A stretch of 33,596 nucleotides of DNA. Source: Loktanella sp. Its GTDB lineage: Bacteria > Pseudomonadota > Alphaproteobacteria > Rhodobacterales > Rhodobacteraceae. The stretch lies in assembly GCA_024686085.1 (NCBI GenBank), contig JAIBDT010000030.1, positions 1 through 33,596 of the forward strand, given 5' to 3'. A program made the position numbers and the translations under genes. Below the pieces are notes generated by a model. It was given only the letters and a program-made list of their open reading frames with translations. It ran no database searches and was not told the origin of the DNA. Shown here piece by piece: positions 14,480-23,840 of the stretch. Positions within the stretch are counted from its first letter, which is position 1; each line of letters begins with the position of its first letter.

Positions 14480-15208
14480 TCACATTTGGGTTGGTTTTTT
14501 CAGCTGTTTCACATCGCTGCGGATCGCGCGATAGACTCTGCTGCCCCATTCTGCATAAATCTTTGGACCGGGGTGAAAGCCGTCAGGGCTCATCCGCGAG
14601 ACATCAGGCTCAAAATCAACACCGACGTAGCGGCAGCCAGCGCGGCTTGTCACGAGCTTGCGCAACGCAAGATCAAACCTGTGCGCCTGCGCGCCCACTA
14701 CCCATCGAAGAGGTTGGGGCAGTAATGGAAAATATTGCATTTTGGGAATACCCGAGACGCAGATGACGTCGGCCTCAAACTTGAACGCGATGAGATCAAG
14801 TAGTGTCGCATAGCGGCGCCGCCAAACCCAAAGTGGCACAAGTCCGGTGATATCGTTGACCCCAAGCGAAACCGAAACAACATCAAACTTCTGGTGTTGG
14901 CTGTCTTGGAGTCGCGCGATCGTATCCGCAGTTGTGGCGCCGGTCTTTGCATCCACGGACCAATAGACGGTGTTGGTCTGAGACAATCTCTTGCGCATAT
15001 GGCCCAGCAACGCTTCTTCCTGATGTGAGGTGCCGACACCCATGGCGGAACTGTCACCGACGATCATTAAGCGCAGCGCAGGACCTTGCCCGCTTACGCC
15101 GTTCCTGCGGCCAACCGGATCATCCAAGCGCAACGCCGAGCGCCGCACTTTCACGACCTGAAAGACCAGGATGGGAAAAAATATGATGCGCGCAGCAAAG
15201 TCTATCAT
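14480..15208 (-). CDS. SGNH/GDSL-family hydrolase (esterase/lipase-like)
   Basis: A 242-residue serine hydrolase. The catalytic blocks are readable: GDSSAMGVG (nucleophile Ser near residue 50), a Gly region (TGATTADTI), LGVNDITG (oxyanion Asn near 118), and DGFHPGP (Asp/His pair near 210). The N-terminus MIDFAARIIFFPILVFQVVKV is one hydrophobic segment, so the protein is probably membrane-anchored or exported. I use the ATG at 15208 because GGAGG lies five bases upstream; the frame extends 22 residues further without a ribosome binding site. Members act on acyl or acetyl esters of lipids, polysaccharides or peptidoglycan; the substrate here is unknown. It stands alone upstream of the curli block, with no FNR box. 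Confidence 0.85.
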   Translation of the reverse strand: MIDFAARIIFFPILVFQVVKVRRSALRLDDPVGRRNGVSGQGPALRLMIVGDSSAMGVGTSHQEEALLGHMRKRLSQTNTVYWSVDAKTGATTADTIARLQDSQHQKFDVVSVSLGVNDITGLVPLWVWRRRYATLLDLIAFKFEADVICVSGIPKMQYFPLLPQPLRWVVGAQAHRFDLALRKLVTSRAGCRYVGVDFEPDVSRMSPDGFHPGPKIYAEWGSRVYRAIRSDVKQLKKPTQM

Positions 15209-15621
15209 CGCAACCTCCAGAAACAAGCACGCGACTGTCACGGCTGAAAAGGGTGCATGATTCCTGCATTTCATGGGCTTTCATCATCTGCTCCTTTCAC
15301 GTCGAAAGTAGTCGGTTGATCTGTTTGTAGATGTAATCGTTGCGCACAGAATTGACGATGATCAAGGTTTCTCGCAAAATTATCCCGTGAGCGGAAGACA
15401 TAGCTAGGGCTTAGCCATCATCACGTCAAAGCCACTCGTTTAAACATAGACCACACAGGCGTTGTTGATGCGTGACGAATTAGGTCTATCAGTCGCGGCG
15501 AACGGTTGAGCTGCGCCGCGGACCAAGTCAGTGAGATTGTGAACCGCGTGTGGATTTGCGTCTTGATCGGCTACATTTCCAACGCGACTTCCCACTGATT
15601 CATCTGAGGAAGAAGAGTCGA
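15209..15621. other. Intergenic region without recognised gene
   Basis: About 413 bases between divergent genes. There is no ORF of note, no FNR box and no clear hairpin terminator. Promoters for the SGNH hydrolase and for the small thioredoxin-like gene should lie here, but I cannot place them. Confidence 0.35.
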
Positions 15622-15909
15622 ATGATTATCAAAATACTTGGGTCCGGCTGCAAAAAATGCTTGGCCTCGGCGAAGAATGCCAAAGATGCCGCGCAAACGA
15701 TGGGCGTTGATGCGCACATCGAGAAGGTCACGAATATTTTCGCCATCGCTGGCCATGGCATCATGTCCAAACTCGGTCCGGTGATCAACGATAAGGTCGT
15801 GTCGCGCAGACGTGTGATAAGCGCTTCTGAGATGCCTAACCCAAACGTCGCGCGCAATTCACGACAACCGGCCTTTCTTTCGGGTGTTCTAAATCAGCAC
15901 ACCTGCTGA
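15622..15909 (+). CDS. Small thioredoxin-like protein (redox-active disulfide protein 2 family), possibly degenerate
   Basis: A 95-residue cytoplasmic protein. The first 73 residues follow the MTH895/TM0996-type mini-thioredoxin: MIIKILGSGCKKCLASAKNAKDA with the CxxC pair (GCKKC), then IEKVTNIFAIAGHGIMS and VINDKVVSRRRVISASEM. Two things are odd. The usual MS-T-P-A/G turn with its cis-proline near the active site reads MSKLGP, and after ISASEM the protein has an unrelated 22-residue tail instead of the normal short helix. The gene may be losing function, or its 3' end may have been replaced. AGGAAGAAGAG precedes the ATG. Family members often accompany permease or arsenic/metal genes; no such partner is adjacent. 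Confidence 0.65.
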   Translation: MIIKILGSGCKKCLASAKNAKDAAQTMGVDAHIEKVTNIFAIAGHGIMSKLGPVINDKVVSRRRVISASEMPNPNVARNSRQPAFLSGVLNQHTC

Positions 15910-15933
15910 GGCAGCCATCAGACACAGCTGGGA

Positions 15934-15947
15934 TTGATCTTGGTCAA
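15934..15947. promoter_or_regulatory. FNR/FixK box 4 (TTGATCTTGGTCAA)
   Basis: Perfect TTGAY-N4-RTCAA match ending 62 bases before the ATG of the bactofilin-like membrane gene, the typical distance for a Class II activator site. Confidence 0.75.
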
Positions 15948-16009
15948 TTAGGTGGCTGGTTATTGTGGGTAAATTTTTTACAGATTTAATATCTTGAAAG
16001 GATGGCCAG

Positions 16010-17176
16010 ATGAAAAGCGTTTTGAGCATCGTATTTTTTGCGGGGATGACGGTCGCGGCGCAAGGTCAGACTCAATTTGACACCCTGACCAGCGGCGCAG
16101 ACCAGTTCACAGCTGGGTCGAGTTATGAAAAACAATATAGCGCGGAGCGTGACGCCTTTGCGGTCGGAAATGTCGTGTCGGCCTCGGGCACGGTCGCAGG
16201 CGATGTCCATATCGTCGGGTTTGATGTTGATGTGAGCGCGCGCACTGGCGCCGATCTTTATGCCATTGGTGGGACCGTGAAAGTCGAGGCTGATGTGGTC
16301 GAAGACTTAAGTATCATGGGTTATAGCGTCCAATTAAAGGACGGTGCCACCGTTGGGGGAAATGCGCGGATGCTTGGTCAGACGGTGGTGGTGGACGGTG
16401 TCGTCACTGGTGCGCTTATGGCGTCTGGCGCAGAAGTCATTTTGAACGGTCAAATCAATGGCGATGCAACGCTTTACGCCTCGCGGCTCACGTTTGGGCC
16501 TGACGCACAGATTGCGGGCCAACTGACCTATGCCTCTGAAGTACCCGTTCAAATTCCTGAAAGTGTTATCGCAGCAGGGCGGGTTACCGTCGATGATTGG
16601 CATTTTTCTGATCGGCGGCAGGAGATAAAAGACAACTGGGATCACATTGAGATGCCAGTTATCCCGACAATGCTGACGCTTTTCAAAGGGTTTTTGATCA
16701 GCCTGCTGTTCTTTATCGCTATCGGCGCACTTTTCCTCGCGCTGATGCCAAAACGCGTTTCGGCATTGCGTCAGCAAATTACGGATGAACCTGGGCGGAC
16801 TTTCTTGCTTGGTATCTTGGGGCTGTCCGTACTTTTTGGATTGGTGCCGATCTCCGCACTCACGATCATCGGAATTCCATTTATTCCTTTCGCGGTGTTT
16901 CTTGTCTTCGTGGCTTGGACGCTGGGCTACATCTTGGCGGCCTATGCTATCGCGATGCGGGCAATGATCGCATTTGATGGTCCAGAAGATCCGTCCATGC
17001 TTGTGCGGCTTGTGGTTTTGGCCGTTGCGGTCTGTGTTGTTGTCGCGCTGAACTTCATCCCATTTGTCGGCTGGGTTGTGAACTTTAGCCTTGTTCTATT
17101 CGGTGTCGGAGCGATGACCCATGCGGTTCTCAACCGGATGATCGGCGGTGTGGGCGTGGATAGCAGGGACGCATGA
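16010..17176 (+). CDS. Bactofilin-like (polymer-forming) exported domain fused to a membrane domain
   Basis: A 388-residue protein. It has an N-terminal signal peptide (MKSVLSIVFFAGMTVAAQGQ) and a right-handed beta-helix-like region (about 45-190) made of short hydrophobic repeats with Gly turns (GTVAGDVHIVGFDVDV, GATVGGNARMLGQTVVV, GVVTGALMASGAEVIL). A linker follows, then about four to five membrane helices (LTLFKGFLISLLFFIAIGALF; FLLGILGLSVLFGLVPIS; LTIIGIPFIPFAVFLVFVAW; VVLAVAVCVVVALNFIPF). The repeat region resembles bactofilins, but here it should lie in the periplasm. The role is unknown; an envelope-stress or scaffold function is plausible. AAGGA precedes the ATG and FNR box 4 lies 62 bases upstream. 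It converges with the acyl carrier protein gene after 12 bases. Confidence 0.8.
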   Translation: MKSVLSIVFFAGMTVAAQGQTQFDTLTSGADQFTAGSSYEKQYSAERDAFAVGNVVSASGTVAGDVHIVGFDVDVSARTGADLYAIGGTVKVEADVVEDLSIMGYSVQLKDGATVGGNARMLGQTVVVDGVVTGALMASGAEVILNGQINGDATLYASRLTFGPDAQIAGQLTYASEVPVQIPESVIAAGRVTVDDWHFSDRRQEIKDNWDHIEMPVIPTMLTLFKGFLISLLFFIAIGALFLALMPKRVSALRQQITDEPGRTFLLGILGLSVLFGLVPISALTIIGIPFIPFAVFLVFVAWTLGYILAAYAIAMRAMIAFDGPEDPSMLVRLVVLAVAVCVVVALNFIPFVGWVVNFSLVLFGVGAMTHAVLNRMIGGVGVDSRDA

Positions 17177-17188
17177 CACGTCGCCACC

Positions 17189-17434
17189 TTAAGCGGCATA
17201 GGTTTTTAGATATCCGAGCATATCATCAAAACTGCGCATCTGGTCATAGTCCGCTTCGGGCATTGGACAGGAAAGCTCGCGACCGAGGGCAGTAATCAGC
17301 TTCAAAAAATCCATCGAATCAATATCACATTCATCGCGCAAATCGGCGGTCGTATTGATCGTGGCAATGTCGATTTCCGGCGCGATGCCGCCCAAATGTT
17401 TGATCAGGATTTCGCGCAGGTCAGATTGTGTCAT
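17189..17434 (-). CDS. Acyl carrier protein
   Basis: An 81-residue carrier protein with the phosphopantetheine site in ECDIDSMDFLKLI (Ser near residue 40; the common form is DSL). It is acidic with the expected four-helix pattern. It is the last gene of the five-gene operon, and its ATG overlaps the E2 stop by four bases. A dedicated carrier next to a 2-oxoacid-dehydrogenase-type E1/E2 pair suggests that the acyl group may be passed to a protein-bound pantetheine instead of, or besides, CoA; that is inference. It is clearly different in sequence from housekeeping AcpP (no DSLD.VEL). Confidence 0.88.
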   Translation of the reverse strand: MTQSDLREILIKHLGGIAPEIDIATINTTADLRDECDIDSMDFLKLITALGRELSCPMPEADYDQMRSFDDMLGYLKTYAA

Positions 17435-18609
17435 AACGCCTCCGGCTTTTGAAGGTTGCTGATAATGGTGCGTAGAAAGCTCGCACCGCGGCGGCCATCA
17501 CTGACCCTATGATCAGCAGCAAGCGTGATCGTCGCGGTGCGGCGTGCGACAACATTGCCGTCACGTACAACCGCCTGCCATGTGGGCGTGCCTATTCCGA
17601 TGATCGCGACTTGGGGTGGGAAAATGATGCCTGTGATCTCCGTCACCCCACGATCCCCCAGACTGGTCAAAGTGATCGTCGCGTCCGTCAGTTCGCGTGC
17701 GCGAAAGCGGCCTTGCCGCACCCGTTCAACAAGGTCACGCAATAGCGCCATCAGATCATCAAGATTGCGCTCATCCGCATCATGTAGGGCAGGGGCCACA
17801 AGCCCGCCGCCACGCAGATTGATCGCCATGCCGACATGCGGCCTTGGGTTCGGTGTGAATTGTTCGTTCTCGAAGACCCCGTTGAATTCGGGATGTTTGC
17901 CTATGGCGCGTGCCGTCGCCCTTACATAAAGCGCACTGATCAAGAGCCGCGCATCGGGCGGCAAATCAGCGTTGTGATTTGCGACAAAAGCTTCCGCATT
18001 GGTCAGGTCGACGGTATCGGACAAATAGTAATGCGGGATCTCGCGTTTTGACCGCGACATTGCCGCGGCAATTGCCTGACGCATGGCCGGCATGGGTGAG
18101 ACGGGTTGCTCTGCCTGCGTCTTGGGCAGGTCATCAAGCGAAATAATTTCTGCCGTGCCAAGGCGCGACAGGTCGATCCCTGATTGCGCGGCACGGCGTC
18201 GTGCAGCAGGGGTCACACGCTGGCGCAACTCATTGGGTAGCTCAACTTCTGGCGGTGCCTCAATAGGGGGAACTTCTGGCGGGGGCGGGATGTCTTCGGG
18301 ATCCGACGGCTGCGGCACTTCGGATGGCGCAGGTGGTGGCGGGGGATAGACGGGTTCCGGTATTTCGGGGATGTCGCTGGCGCGAATTTCGGCAAGCGGC
18401 ATACCGACTGGTACTTTTGTTCCCAATGGCACCAGCCATTTGTCGAGAAAACCGTCCTCGAACACTTCGATTTCGATGGCCCCTTTTTGGGTTTCTACGG
18501 CGGCAATGATATCACCGCGCTTTACCGGCTCCCCGGCCGCAACCAATTGCTCGATCAAAATTCCATCCTCCATATCTGCACCAAGCGACGGCATTAAAAA
18601 TTGCGTCAT
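17431..18609 (-). CDS. 2-oxoacid dehydrogenase E2 component (lipoamide acyltransferase)
   Basis: A 392-residue acyltransferase. The N-terminal lipoyl domain carries [15 protein letters not shown], with the lipoylated Lys near residue 41. A Pro-rich linker (about 85-120) leads to a peripheral-subunit-binding segment ([19 protein letters not shown], about 130-150). The catalytic domain ends in the active-site motif [14 protein letters not shown] (His near 367, Asp near 371). The subunit-binding domain is unusual: the normal GTGPGGRI loop is replaced by [11 protein letters not shown], which may alter E3 or E1 docking. It overlaps E1 upstream and the ACP gene downstream by four bases each. The substrate (pyruvate, acetoin or branched 2-oxoacid) cannot be decided from the sequence. 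Confidence 0.9.
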   Translation of the reverse strand: MTQFLMPSLGADMEDGILIEQLVAAGEPVKRGDIIAAVETQKGAIEIEVFEDGFLDKWLVPLGTKVPVGMPLAEIRASDIPEIPEPVYPPPPPAPSEVPQPSDPEDIPPPPEVPPIEAPPEVELPNELRQRVTPAARRRAAQSGIDLSRLGTAEIISLDDLPKTQAEQPVSPMPAMRQAIAAAMSRSKREIPHYYLSDTVDLTNAEAFVANHNADLPPDARLLISALYVRATARAIGKHPEFNGVFENEQFTPNPRPHVGMAINLRGGGLVAPALHDADERNLDDLMALLRDLVERVRQGRFRARELTDATITLTSLGDRGVTEITGIIFPPQVAIIGIGTPTWQAVVRDGNVVARRTATITLAADHRVSDGRRGASFLRTIISNLQKPEAL

Positions 18610-20609
18610 GGCTTCTGCTTCATCAGTTGCTTTACTGCCGCGACGATGGTGGTGGTCTGGGGCAGGGCGGCTTGTTCAAGTTGGCGCGCGTAGGGGATAG
18701 GCACCTCAAGGCTACACACGCGAGCGGGCGGTGCATCAAGATCGAAGAACGAGTCCTCGGCCAGCCGCATCCCGATTTCGGCGGACAGGCTGCCGCTACG
18801 CCAGCCCTCGTCCACGATCAGCACGCGGTGGGTGCGGGCAACCGAAGCGCGGATCGTGTCCATATCAAGCGGGCGCAGACTGCGCAGGTCGATCACCTCG
18901 GCGGAAATGCCCTCGCTGGCCAAAGTTTCAGCCGCATCAAGCGTTTTGAACAGCGACCCCCCGTAGGTCACAAGCGTGATGTTATCGCCCGCACGCCGCA
19001 CCACGGCGCGGTCGATATCAACGGGGCCAGCATTTTCTGGGATTTCGCCAGCCATATTATACAGCATCACATTTTCGAAAATCAGCACGGGGTCGGGGTC
19101 TTGGAGCGCGGTCCACAGCATCCCGCGTGCGTCCTCAAGCGTGGCGGGGGCCAGAATCCGCAAACCGGGAATATGCGCATACCAGCCCTCCAGACTGTGC
19201 GAATGCTGCGCGGCAAGCTGTTTGCCCGCACCCGTCGCCATGCGGATCACCACCGGCACACCGAATTGGTTGTTGGACATATGGCGCAGGGTGGCGGCGG
19301 TGTTCATAATCTGGTCAAGCGCAAGCAGCGAGAAATTGACGGTCATCACCTCGACAATCGGGCGCATACCGGCGATCGCAGCGCCGATCCCCGCACCGGT
19401 AAAACCGGATTCAGAAAGCGGAGTGTCGCGGATGCGGTCGGCACCGAACTGGTCTAGCAAGCCCTTGCTGACGGCATAGCAACCACCGTAACGGCCCACA
19501 TCCTCGCCTATCAGAAACACGCGGTCGTCGCGGGTCATGGCGTCGGTAATGGCCGATTTCATCGCATCGCGGTAGGTCGTCTGGATCATTTTGCCGGGCG
19601 TCGGAATTTCGGGCGGGGCAGGGCGGTCGGGGGCCATGACAAAGTGTTCAAGGCTCTCGACCGGTTCGTCGGTGCCAGCCTCGGCAAAGGCTATGGCCTC
19701 GGTGATTTCGGCCATCACTTCCGATTTCATGTCGACGATATCCGCTTCATGCAGCAAGCCGCTTTCGGTCGCCCAGTTCTGGAACCGGACAATGGGGCCT
19801 TTTTCGCGCCACTTCGCGACCTCTGCCTTGTCGCGGTAGAGTTGGGCGTCGAACATGGAATGCGGGCGGAACCGGTAGGTGCGGCATTCCAGAAAATAGG
19901 GCTCTTTGGTTTTTGCGATGGTTTGCAACGCGCGTCGCGCTGCGGCCTCGACAGCAACAACATCCATGCCGTCAACGATCTCAGAGGTCATGTCGTAACT
20001 GCGCGCCTTGGCGCTGATGTCTGTCTCGGCCTCCGAAATATCGAGAGCCGTGCCCATGGCGTAGCCGTTGTTTTCGCAGACAAAGAGCAGGGGCAAATCC
20101 CAAAGCGATGCCAGATTGAGGCTTTCGTGAAATTCGCCCTCGGCGACGGCACCTTCGCCGAAGAAACAGGCCGTCACGGCGTCGCTGCCTTGCATCTTGT
20201 CGGCCAAGGCCAGCCCCACGGCCATTGGCAATCCGCCGCCAACAATCGCATTGCCGCCATAGAAATTATGGTCCTTGCTGAACAGGTGCATCGACCCGCC
20301 GCGCCCGCCAGCGCAGCCTTCGGACTTGCCATACATTTCGGCCATAACGGCGCCCATCGGGACGCCGCGCGCCAGCGCATGCCCATGTTCGCGGTAGGTG
20401 GCAACAAGGCGGTCTTGCGGCTCTAATAAGGGGATAATCCCTGTCGCAACCGCCTCTTCGCCGTCATAAAGGTGCAAGAAGCCGCGTATCTTTTCTTGGG
20501 TGTAGGCCTCGGCGCATTTCTCCTCAAACAACCTGATCCGCAGCATTGTTTTCAACTGCTCTCTGACGTGGGCTGCATCAAGACGGGGTTTGGTGCGGGC
20601 AACGGTCAT
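18606..20609 (-). CDS. 2-oxoacid dehydrogenase E1, fused alpha and beta subunits
   Basis: A 667-residue thiamine-diphosphate enzyme. The alpha part (about 1-335) resembles PDH/acetoin dehydrogenase E1-alpha: [55 protein letters not shown], and the ThDP motif starting [19 protein letters not shown] (GEG where GDG is usual) and ending VCENN. The beta part (about 350-667) shows [47 protein letters not shown] and [16 protein letters not shown]. Alpha and beta are normally separate genes in bacteria, so this is a fusion. It gives oxidative decarboxylation of a 2-oxoacid and transfer to the lipoyl group of the E2 next door. No E3 gene is in the operon, so E3 must come from elsewhere. Confidence 0.92.
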   Translation of the reverse strand: MTVARTKPRLDAAHVREQLKTMLRIRLFEEKCAEAYTQEKIRGFLHLYDGEEAVATGIIPLLEPQDRLVATYREHGHALARGVPMGAVMAEMYGKSEGCAGGRGGSMHLFSKDHNFYGGNAIVGGGLPMAVGLALADKMQGSDAVTACFFGEGAVAEGEFHESLNLASLWDLPLLFVCENNGYAMGTALDISEAETDISAKARSYDMTSEIVDGMDVVAVEAAARRALQTIAKTKEPYFLECRTYRFRPHSMFDAQLYRDKAEVAKWREKGPIVRFQNWATESGLLHEADIVDMKSEVMAEITEAIAFAEAGTDEPVESLEHFVMAPDRPAPPEIPTPGKMIQTTYRDAMKSAITDAMTRDDRVFLIGEDVGRYGGCYAVSKGLLDQFGADRIRDTPLSESGFTGAGIGAAIAGMRPIVEVMTVNFSLLALDQIMNTAATLRHMSNNQFGVPVVIRMATGAGKQLAAQHSHSLEGWYAHIPGLRILAPATLEDARGMLWTALQDPDPVLIFENVMLYNMAGEIPENAGPVDIDRAVVRRAGDNITLVTYGGSLFKTLDAAETLASEGISAEVIDLRSLRPLDMDTIRASVARTHRVLIVDEGWRSGSLSAEIGMRLAEDSFFDLDAPPARVCSLEVPIPYARQLEQAALPQTTTIVAAVKQLMKQKP

Positions 20610-22366
20610 TTCTCATCACTTTCGAGAGTCGAGATATCGCCTTCGGGCAGCCCCAGTTCGCGGGCTCTCAGCAGGCGGCGCATAATCTTGCCGCTGCGCG
20701 TTTTGGGCAGGTTTTGGCGAAACGCGATCTCTTTAGGGGCGACGGCTGGGCCAAGGCGTTTGCGTGCATGGCCTAACAGCTCCAGCCGCAACGCCTCGTC
20801 AGGGGCGTGGCCAGGCTTGAGCGCGACATAGGCTTTCACGATCTGGCCAGCGGTTTCGTCAGGTAGCCCAATCACTGCAACCTCGGTCACCGCCGGATGT
20901 TCCATCAGCGCACTTTCAACCTCGAACGGGCCGATCAGATGGCCCGCACTTTTGATCAGATCGTCCGCGCGGCCTACGAACCAGAAATAGCCGTCAGCGT
21001 CCCGCATCGCGAGATCACCGCTCAGATACCAGTCACCTTTGAAGCATTTGTCATAGCGCGCTTGTTCGTTCAAATAGCCGCGCATCATCGACGGCCATCC
21101 GGGGCGAATAACCAATTCGCCAATGGTCATTGGGGTGTCGATTTGGGTGATTTCACTGCCCGCAATCTCGGCAATTCCCGCCACAATCCCCGGCAGCGGT
21201 TTGCCCATGGACCCCGGTTTGACATCCATCGCAGCATAGTTGGCGATCATGATGCCGCCCGTCTCGGTTTGCCACCAGTTGTCATGGAATGGCTGGCCAA
21301 AGGTGGTTTGTCCCCATTTGACCGCTTCGGGGTTCAGGGGCTCACCCACACTCGCCATAAAGCGCAGCTTGGGGAACTGATGCGTTCCGATGGCCTTGGG
21401 ACCTGCTTTCATCAACATGCGGATTGCAGTGGGGGCCGTATACCAGACGTTGACGGCCTCGCTTTCCAGAATGTCATACCAGCGATCGGCATCGAATTCG
21501 GCCTCGTCCACGATCATGGTGCAGCGGTTGGTCAGCGGCGCAATAATCCCGTAGGATGTGCCCGTCACCCAGCCGGGATCGGCGGTGCACCAGTAAATAT
21601 CGTCAGGCTTCAAATCCAGTGCCATCCGTCCTGTGGCATTGTGAGCGACAACGGCCTGATGCACATGCACGACGCCTTTTGGTTTGCCCGTCGTGCCCGA
21701 GGTGAAGTGCAAAAGCGCCGCATCCTCGGGGTCGGTTTTCTCGGTCGCAAATTGATCCGAGGCCGCATCCATCAAGGGATCGAGCGCGACCGTATCAGCG
21801 ACATCCCCATCAACCGTAAACACGGTTTTCAGCGCGGGAAGGGCGGCGCGGATTCCTGCGACCTTGCGACTATAGAGACGAGAGGACGTGACCAGCGCAT
21901 TGGCGCCGCCAATCTCCATCCGCGCCTTAATTGGTTCCGGTCCAAATGCAGAAAAGAGCGGGCAGAACACACAGCCCGCCTTGAGCGTGCCAAGTGCCGC
22001 GATATAGAGCTCTGGAACGCGTCCCAATAGCGCATAGACGCGGTCACCCTTTGTCAGGCCATTTTCGCGCAAGATATTGGCAAAGCGGTTGGTCAATTGC
22101 GACAACTCGGCATAGGTAAAATCTGTGCGATCCCCCGATTTGGCAATCCAACGCATCGCGATCTGGTCGCCGTGACCCGTCGCCAAATGACGGTCAATTG
22201 CCTCATGCGCGATATTGAGATGACCACCAGGTAGCCGGTCCAACAGAGATTGCGCGTCGGTCCATGAGAAGCTGTCATAGCTTTCTTGGTAGTCCGGCAT
22301 ATTGGCGGCCTTACGCGCCGCTTCTGTCTTGCGGATAATATCGTTTGATTTGGGGTTCTCGGTCAT
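20606..22366 (-). CDS. acsA: Acetate-CoA ligase-like acyl-CoA synthetase
   Basis: A 586-residue AMP-forming ligase. It shows the P-loop [18 protein letters not shown] (about 225), the WWQTETGG motif whose Trp narrows the acyl pocket in acetyl-CoA synthetases (about 375), the [31 protein letters not shown] hinge region, and the catalytic Lys motif [11 protein letters not shown] (about 560). Acetate is the most likely substrate, with propionate possible. The length matches AcsA of the Bacillus type (about 570) rather than the longer 650-residue Acs. It overlaps E1 downstream and the SDR gene upstream by four bases. In the operon it could reassimilate acetate to acetyl-CoA under low oxygen, under FNR box 5. 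Confidence 0.9.
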   Translation of the reverse strand: MTENPKSNDIIRKTEAARKAANMPDYQESYDSFSWTDAQSLLDRLPGGHLNIAHEAIDRHLATGHGDQIAMRWIAKSGDRTDFTYAELSQLTNRFANILRENGLTKGDRVYALLGRVPELYIAALGTLKAGCVFCPLFSAFGPEPIKARMEIGGANALVTSSRLYSRKVAGIRAALPALKTVFTVDGDVADTVALDPLMDAASDQFATEKTDPEDAALLHFTSGTTGKPKGVVHVHQAVVAHNATGRMALDLKPDDIYWCTADPGWVTGTSYGIIAPLTNRCTMIVDEAEFDADRWYDILESEAVNVWYTAPTAIRMLMKAGPKAIGTHQFPKLRFMASVGEPLNPEAVKWGQTTFGQPFHDNWWQTETGGIMIANYAAMDVKPGSMGKPLPGIVAGIAEIAGSEITQIDTPMTIGELVIRPGWPSMMRGYLNEQARYDKCFKGDWYLSGDLAMRDADGYFWFVGRADDLIKSAGHLIGPFEVESALMEHPAVTEVAVIGLPDETAGQIVKAYVALKPGHAPDEALRLELLGHARKRLGPAVAPKEIAFRQNLPKTRSGKIMRRLLRARELGLPEGDISTLESDEK

Positions 22367-23133
22367 TGTGCCACATATCCGCCATCAACCGGAATAATTG
22401 CGCCCGTGACAAAGGATGCGCGCGGCGAGCAAAGCCATACGATCAGATCGGCCACTTCTTGCGGCTTGCCGATCCGGCCAATCGGGTGCAACGGGTCCAT
22501 CATTTGGGCGCTGCTCTGCGTGCCGCCAGTGGCCTGATCTGCAAGTGAATCAAGCATCCGCGTATCTATGCCCCCGGGGCAGACCGCATTCACGCGGATG
22601 CCGGATTTGCCGTATTCCAGCGCCGCGTTTTTGGTCAGGCCCGCCACGCCATGTTTTGAGGCCACATAGGGCGCAAGCCCCGAAAAGCCGATGAGGCCCG
22701 CGACCGAAGACAGGTTCACAATCGTGCCGCCGCCGGATTTCAGCATCGCCGCAATCTCGGCTTTCATGCACAGGAATGTCCCCTTCAGGTTGACCGAAAT
22801 GATCGCATCAAAGTTATCGTCCGTCTGATCAGCAAAGGGGATGATCTTGCCTTCAATCCCCGCGTTGTTCACCGCACAGTCGATTTTGCCATAGGTTGCC
22901 ACGGCCATATCAATCAGGGCCGCAACATCGGCAGGCTTCGAGACATCGGCCGTCACCAGCGTCGCAGTGCCCCCTGCCTTTTCGATCATATTCACGGTCT
23001 CGGCGGCGCCATTGCTATCGATGTCAGAGACCACAACTTGCGCACCCTCTGAGGCAAAGCAAAGCGCCGTTGCGCGACCAATTCCCGCACCCGCGCCCGT
23101 AATAATAACAGTCAGTTCATCAACGAGTCCCAC
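22363..23133 (-). CDS. Short-chain dehydrogenase/reductase
   Basis: A 256-residue NAD(P)-dependent oxidoreductase. It has the coenzyme motif [10 protein letters not shown], the NNAG motif, catalytic Ser/Tyr/Lys in [11 protein letters not shown] and YVASKHG, and the typical end [16 protein letters not shown]. The start is the GTG at 23133, with GGAAGGA seven bases upstream; a farther ATG at 23157 has no ribosome binding site and would add eight residues. It is the first gene of a five-gene operon (SDR, acyl-CoA synthetase, E1, E2, ACP) in which every junction is a four-base start-stop overlap. The substrate is unknown. An acetoacetyl/3-hydroxyacyl or acetoin-type reaction would fit the neighbours, but the sequence alone does not show it. 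Confidence 0.9.
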   Translation of the reverse strand: MGLVDELTVIITGAGAGIGRATALCFASEGAQVVVSDIDSNGAAETVNMIEKAGGTATLVTADVSKPADVAALIDMAVATYGKIDCAVNNAGIEGKIIPFADQTDDNFDAIISVNLKGTFLCMKAEIAAMLKSGGGTIVNLSSVAGLIGFSGLAPYVASKHGVAGLTKNAALEYGKSGIRVNAVCPGGIDTRMLDSLADQATGGTQSSAQMMDPLHPIGRIGKPQEVADLIVWLCSPRASFVTGAIIPVDGGYVAQ

Positions 23134-23201
23134 TGTGACATCCTTCCATTTGTCCAAAGAAAAGTCTTAACGAAAGCGTATCGCGAGGCCCGTGCGTCCG
23201 A

Positions 23202-23215
23202 TTGACGAATATCAA
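23202..23215. promoter_or_regulatory. FNR/FixK box 5 (TTGACGAATATCAA)
   Basis: Perfect consensus match in the 130-base divergent gap. It is 68 bases from the SDR GTG (minus strand) and 48 bases from the ATG at 23264 (plus strand), so it may serve both the five-gene operon and the unknown gene. Confidence 0.78.
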
Positions 23216-23263
23216 TGACCCGATTTTTGGGCCGCTCTACGCTATTCGAAAAGGGAGCCCGCC

Positions 23264-23770
23264 ATGCAGATCAATTCATTTCCGAAATACGACATCAGCG
23301 AAAATACCACGGGATGCTGCCCGCGTTTCCAACCTGAAGGGTGGGACAATCAACATCTTCATTTCAAAGATAAGATGTTTGTGCGCGCCACGACGCGCAG
23401 CGCGATGCATGTGCCGTGGAACATGGGCCGTGTGTTTTCCCGCGTTCAAAACCATATCGAAGACGCAGACGCAGCCGATCCAACGACAGAGATTGTGCTA
23501 AGCCACGACATATCACCTTGGGAAGGCGAACATTTTTTTGCGGTCAACAAGGACGTACCCGACGAGGAGATGACGCGGCTCTCAGGTGATTTTATCACTC
23601 GTGTTTTTGAAGGGGGATATCGTCGGGCCAAAGATTTTGACCACGATATGCGTGTGGCCGCGACCGCTGCGGGCAAGACGGCCAAGGACGTCTTCTTTTT
23701 CTATACGACATGTCCAAAATGCGCCAAAGTATACGGTGAGAATTATATCGTCGGTGTTGCAAGCGTGTAG
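23264..23770 (+). CDS. Conserved-looking cysteine-motif protein of unknown function
   Basis: A 168-residue cytoplasmic protein that I recognise only as a widespread uncharacterised type. The N-terminal part has TTGCCPRFQPEGWDNQHLHFKD and MFVRATTRSAMHVPWNMGRVFSRV. The C-terminal part has FFFYTTCPKCAKVYGENYIVGVASV with a CxxC pair, and several His residues lie between. A CC-P plus CPKC arrangement suggests bound metal or a redox site. GGGAG precedes the ATG. FNR box 5 ends 48 bases upstream, and the gene is divergent from the SDR/E1/E2 operon, so it is probably co-induced with it. Confidence 0.78.
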   Translation: MQINSFPKYDISENTTGCCPRFQPEGWDNQHLHFKDKMFVRATTRSAMHVPWNMGRVFSRVQNHIEDADAADPTTEIVLSHDISPWEGEHFFAVNKDVPDEEMTRLSGDFITRVFEGGYRRAKDFDHDMRVAATAAGKTAKDVFFFYTTCPKCAKVYGENYIVGVASV

Positions 23771-23840
23771 ATTTTGGACGACATCGTACAGCCAGAAATA
23801 ACGTATCTTAGGTTGGCGCATTTCGGTAAGACAGGAGTGC

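Noticed and set aside
14314-14766. 150-codon plus-strand frame upstream of the curlin operon
   Set aside because: It overlaps the real SGNH hydrolase gene on the other strand and has no domain or ribosome binding site.
18627-19457. Long plus-strand frame opposite the E1 gene (also 19644-20426 and 20897-22030)
   Set aside because: They are antisense shadows of strongly supported E1 and acyl-CoA synthetase genes, with compositions expected from codon bias.
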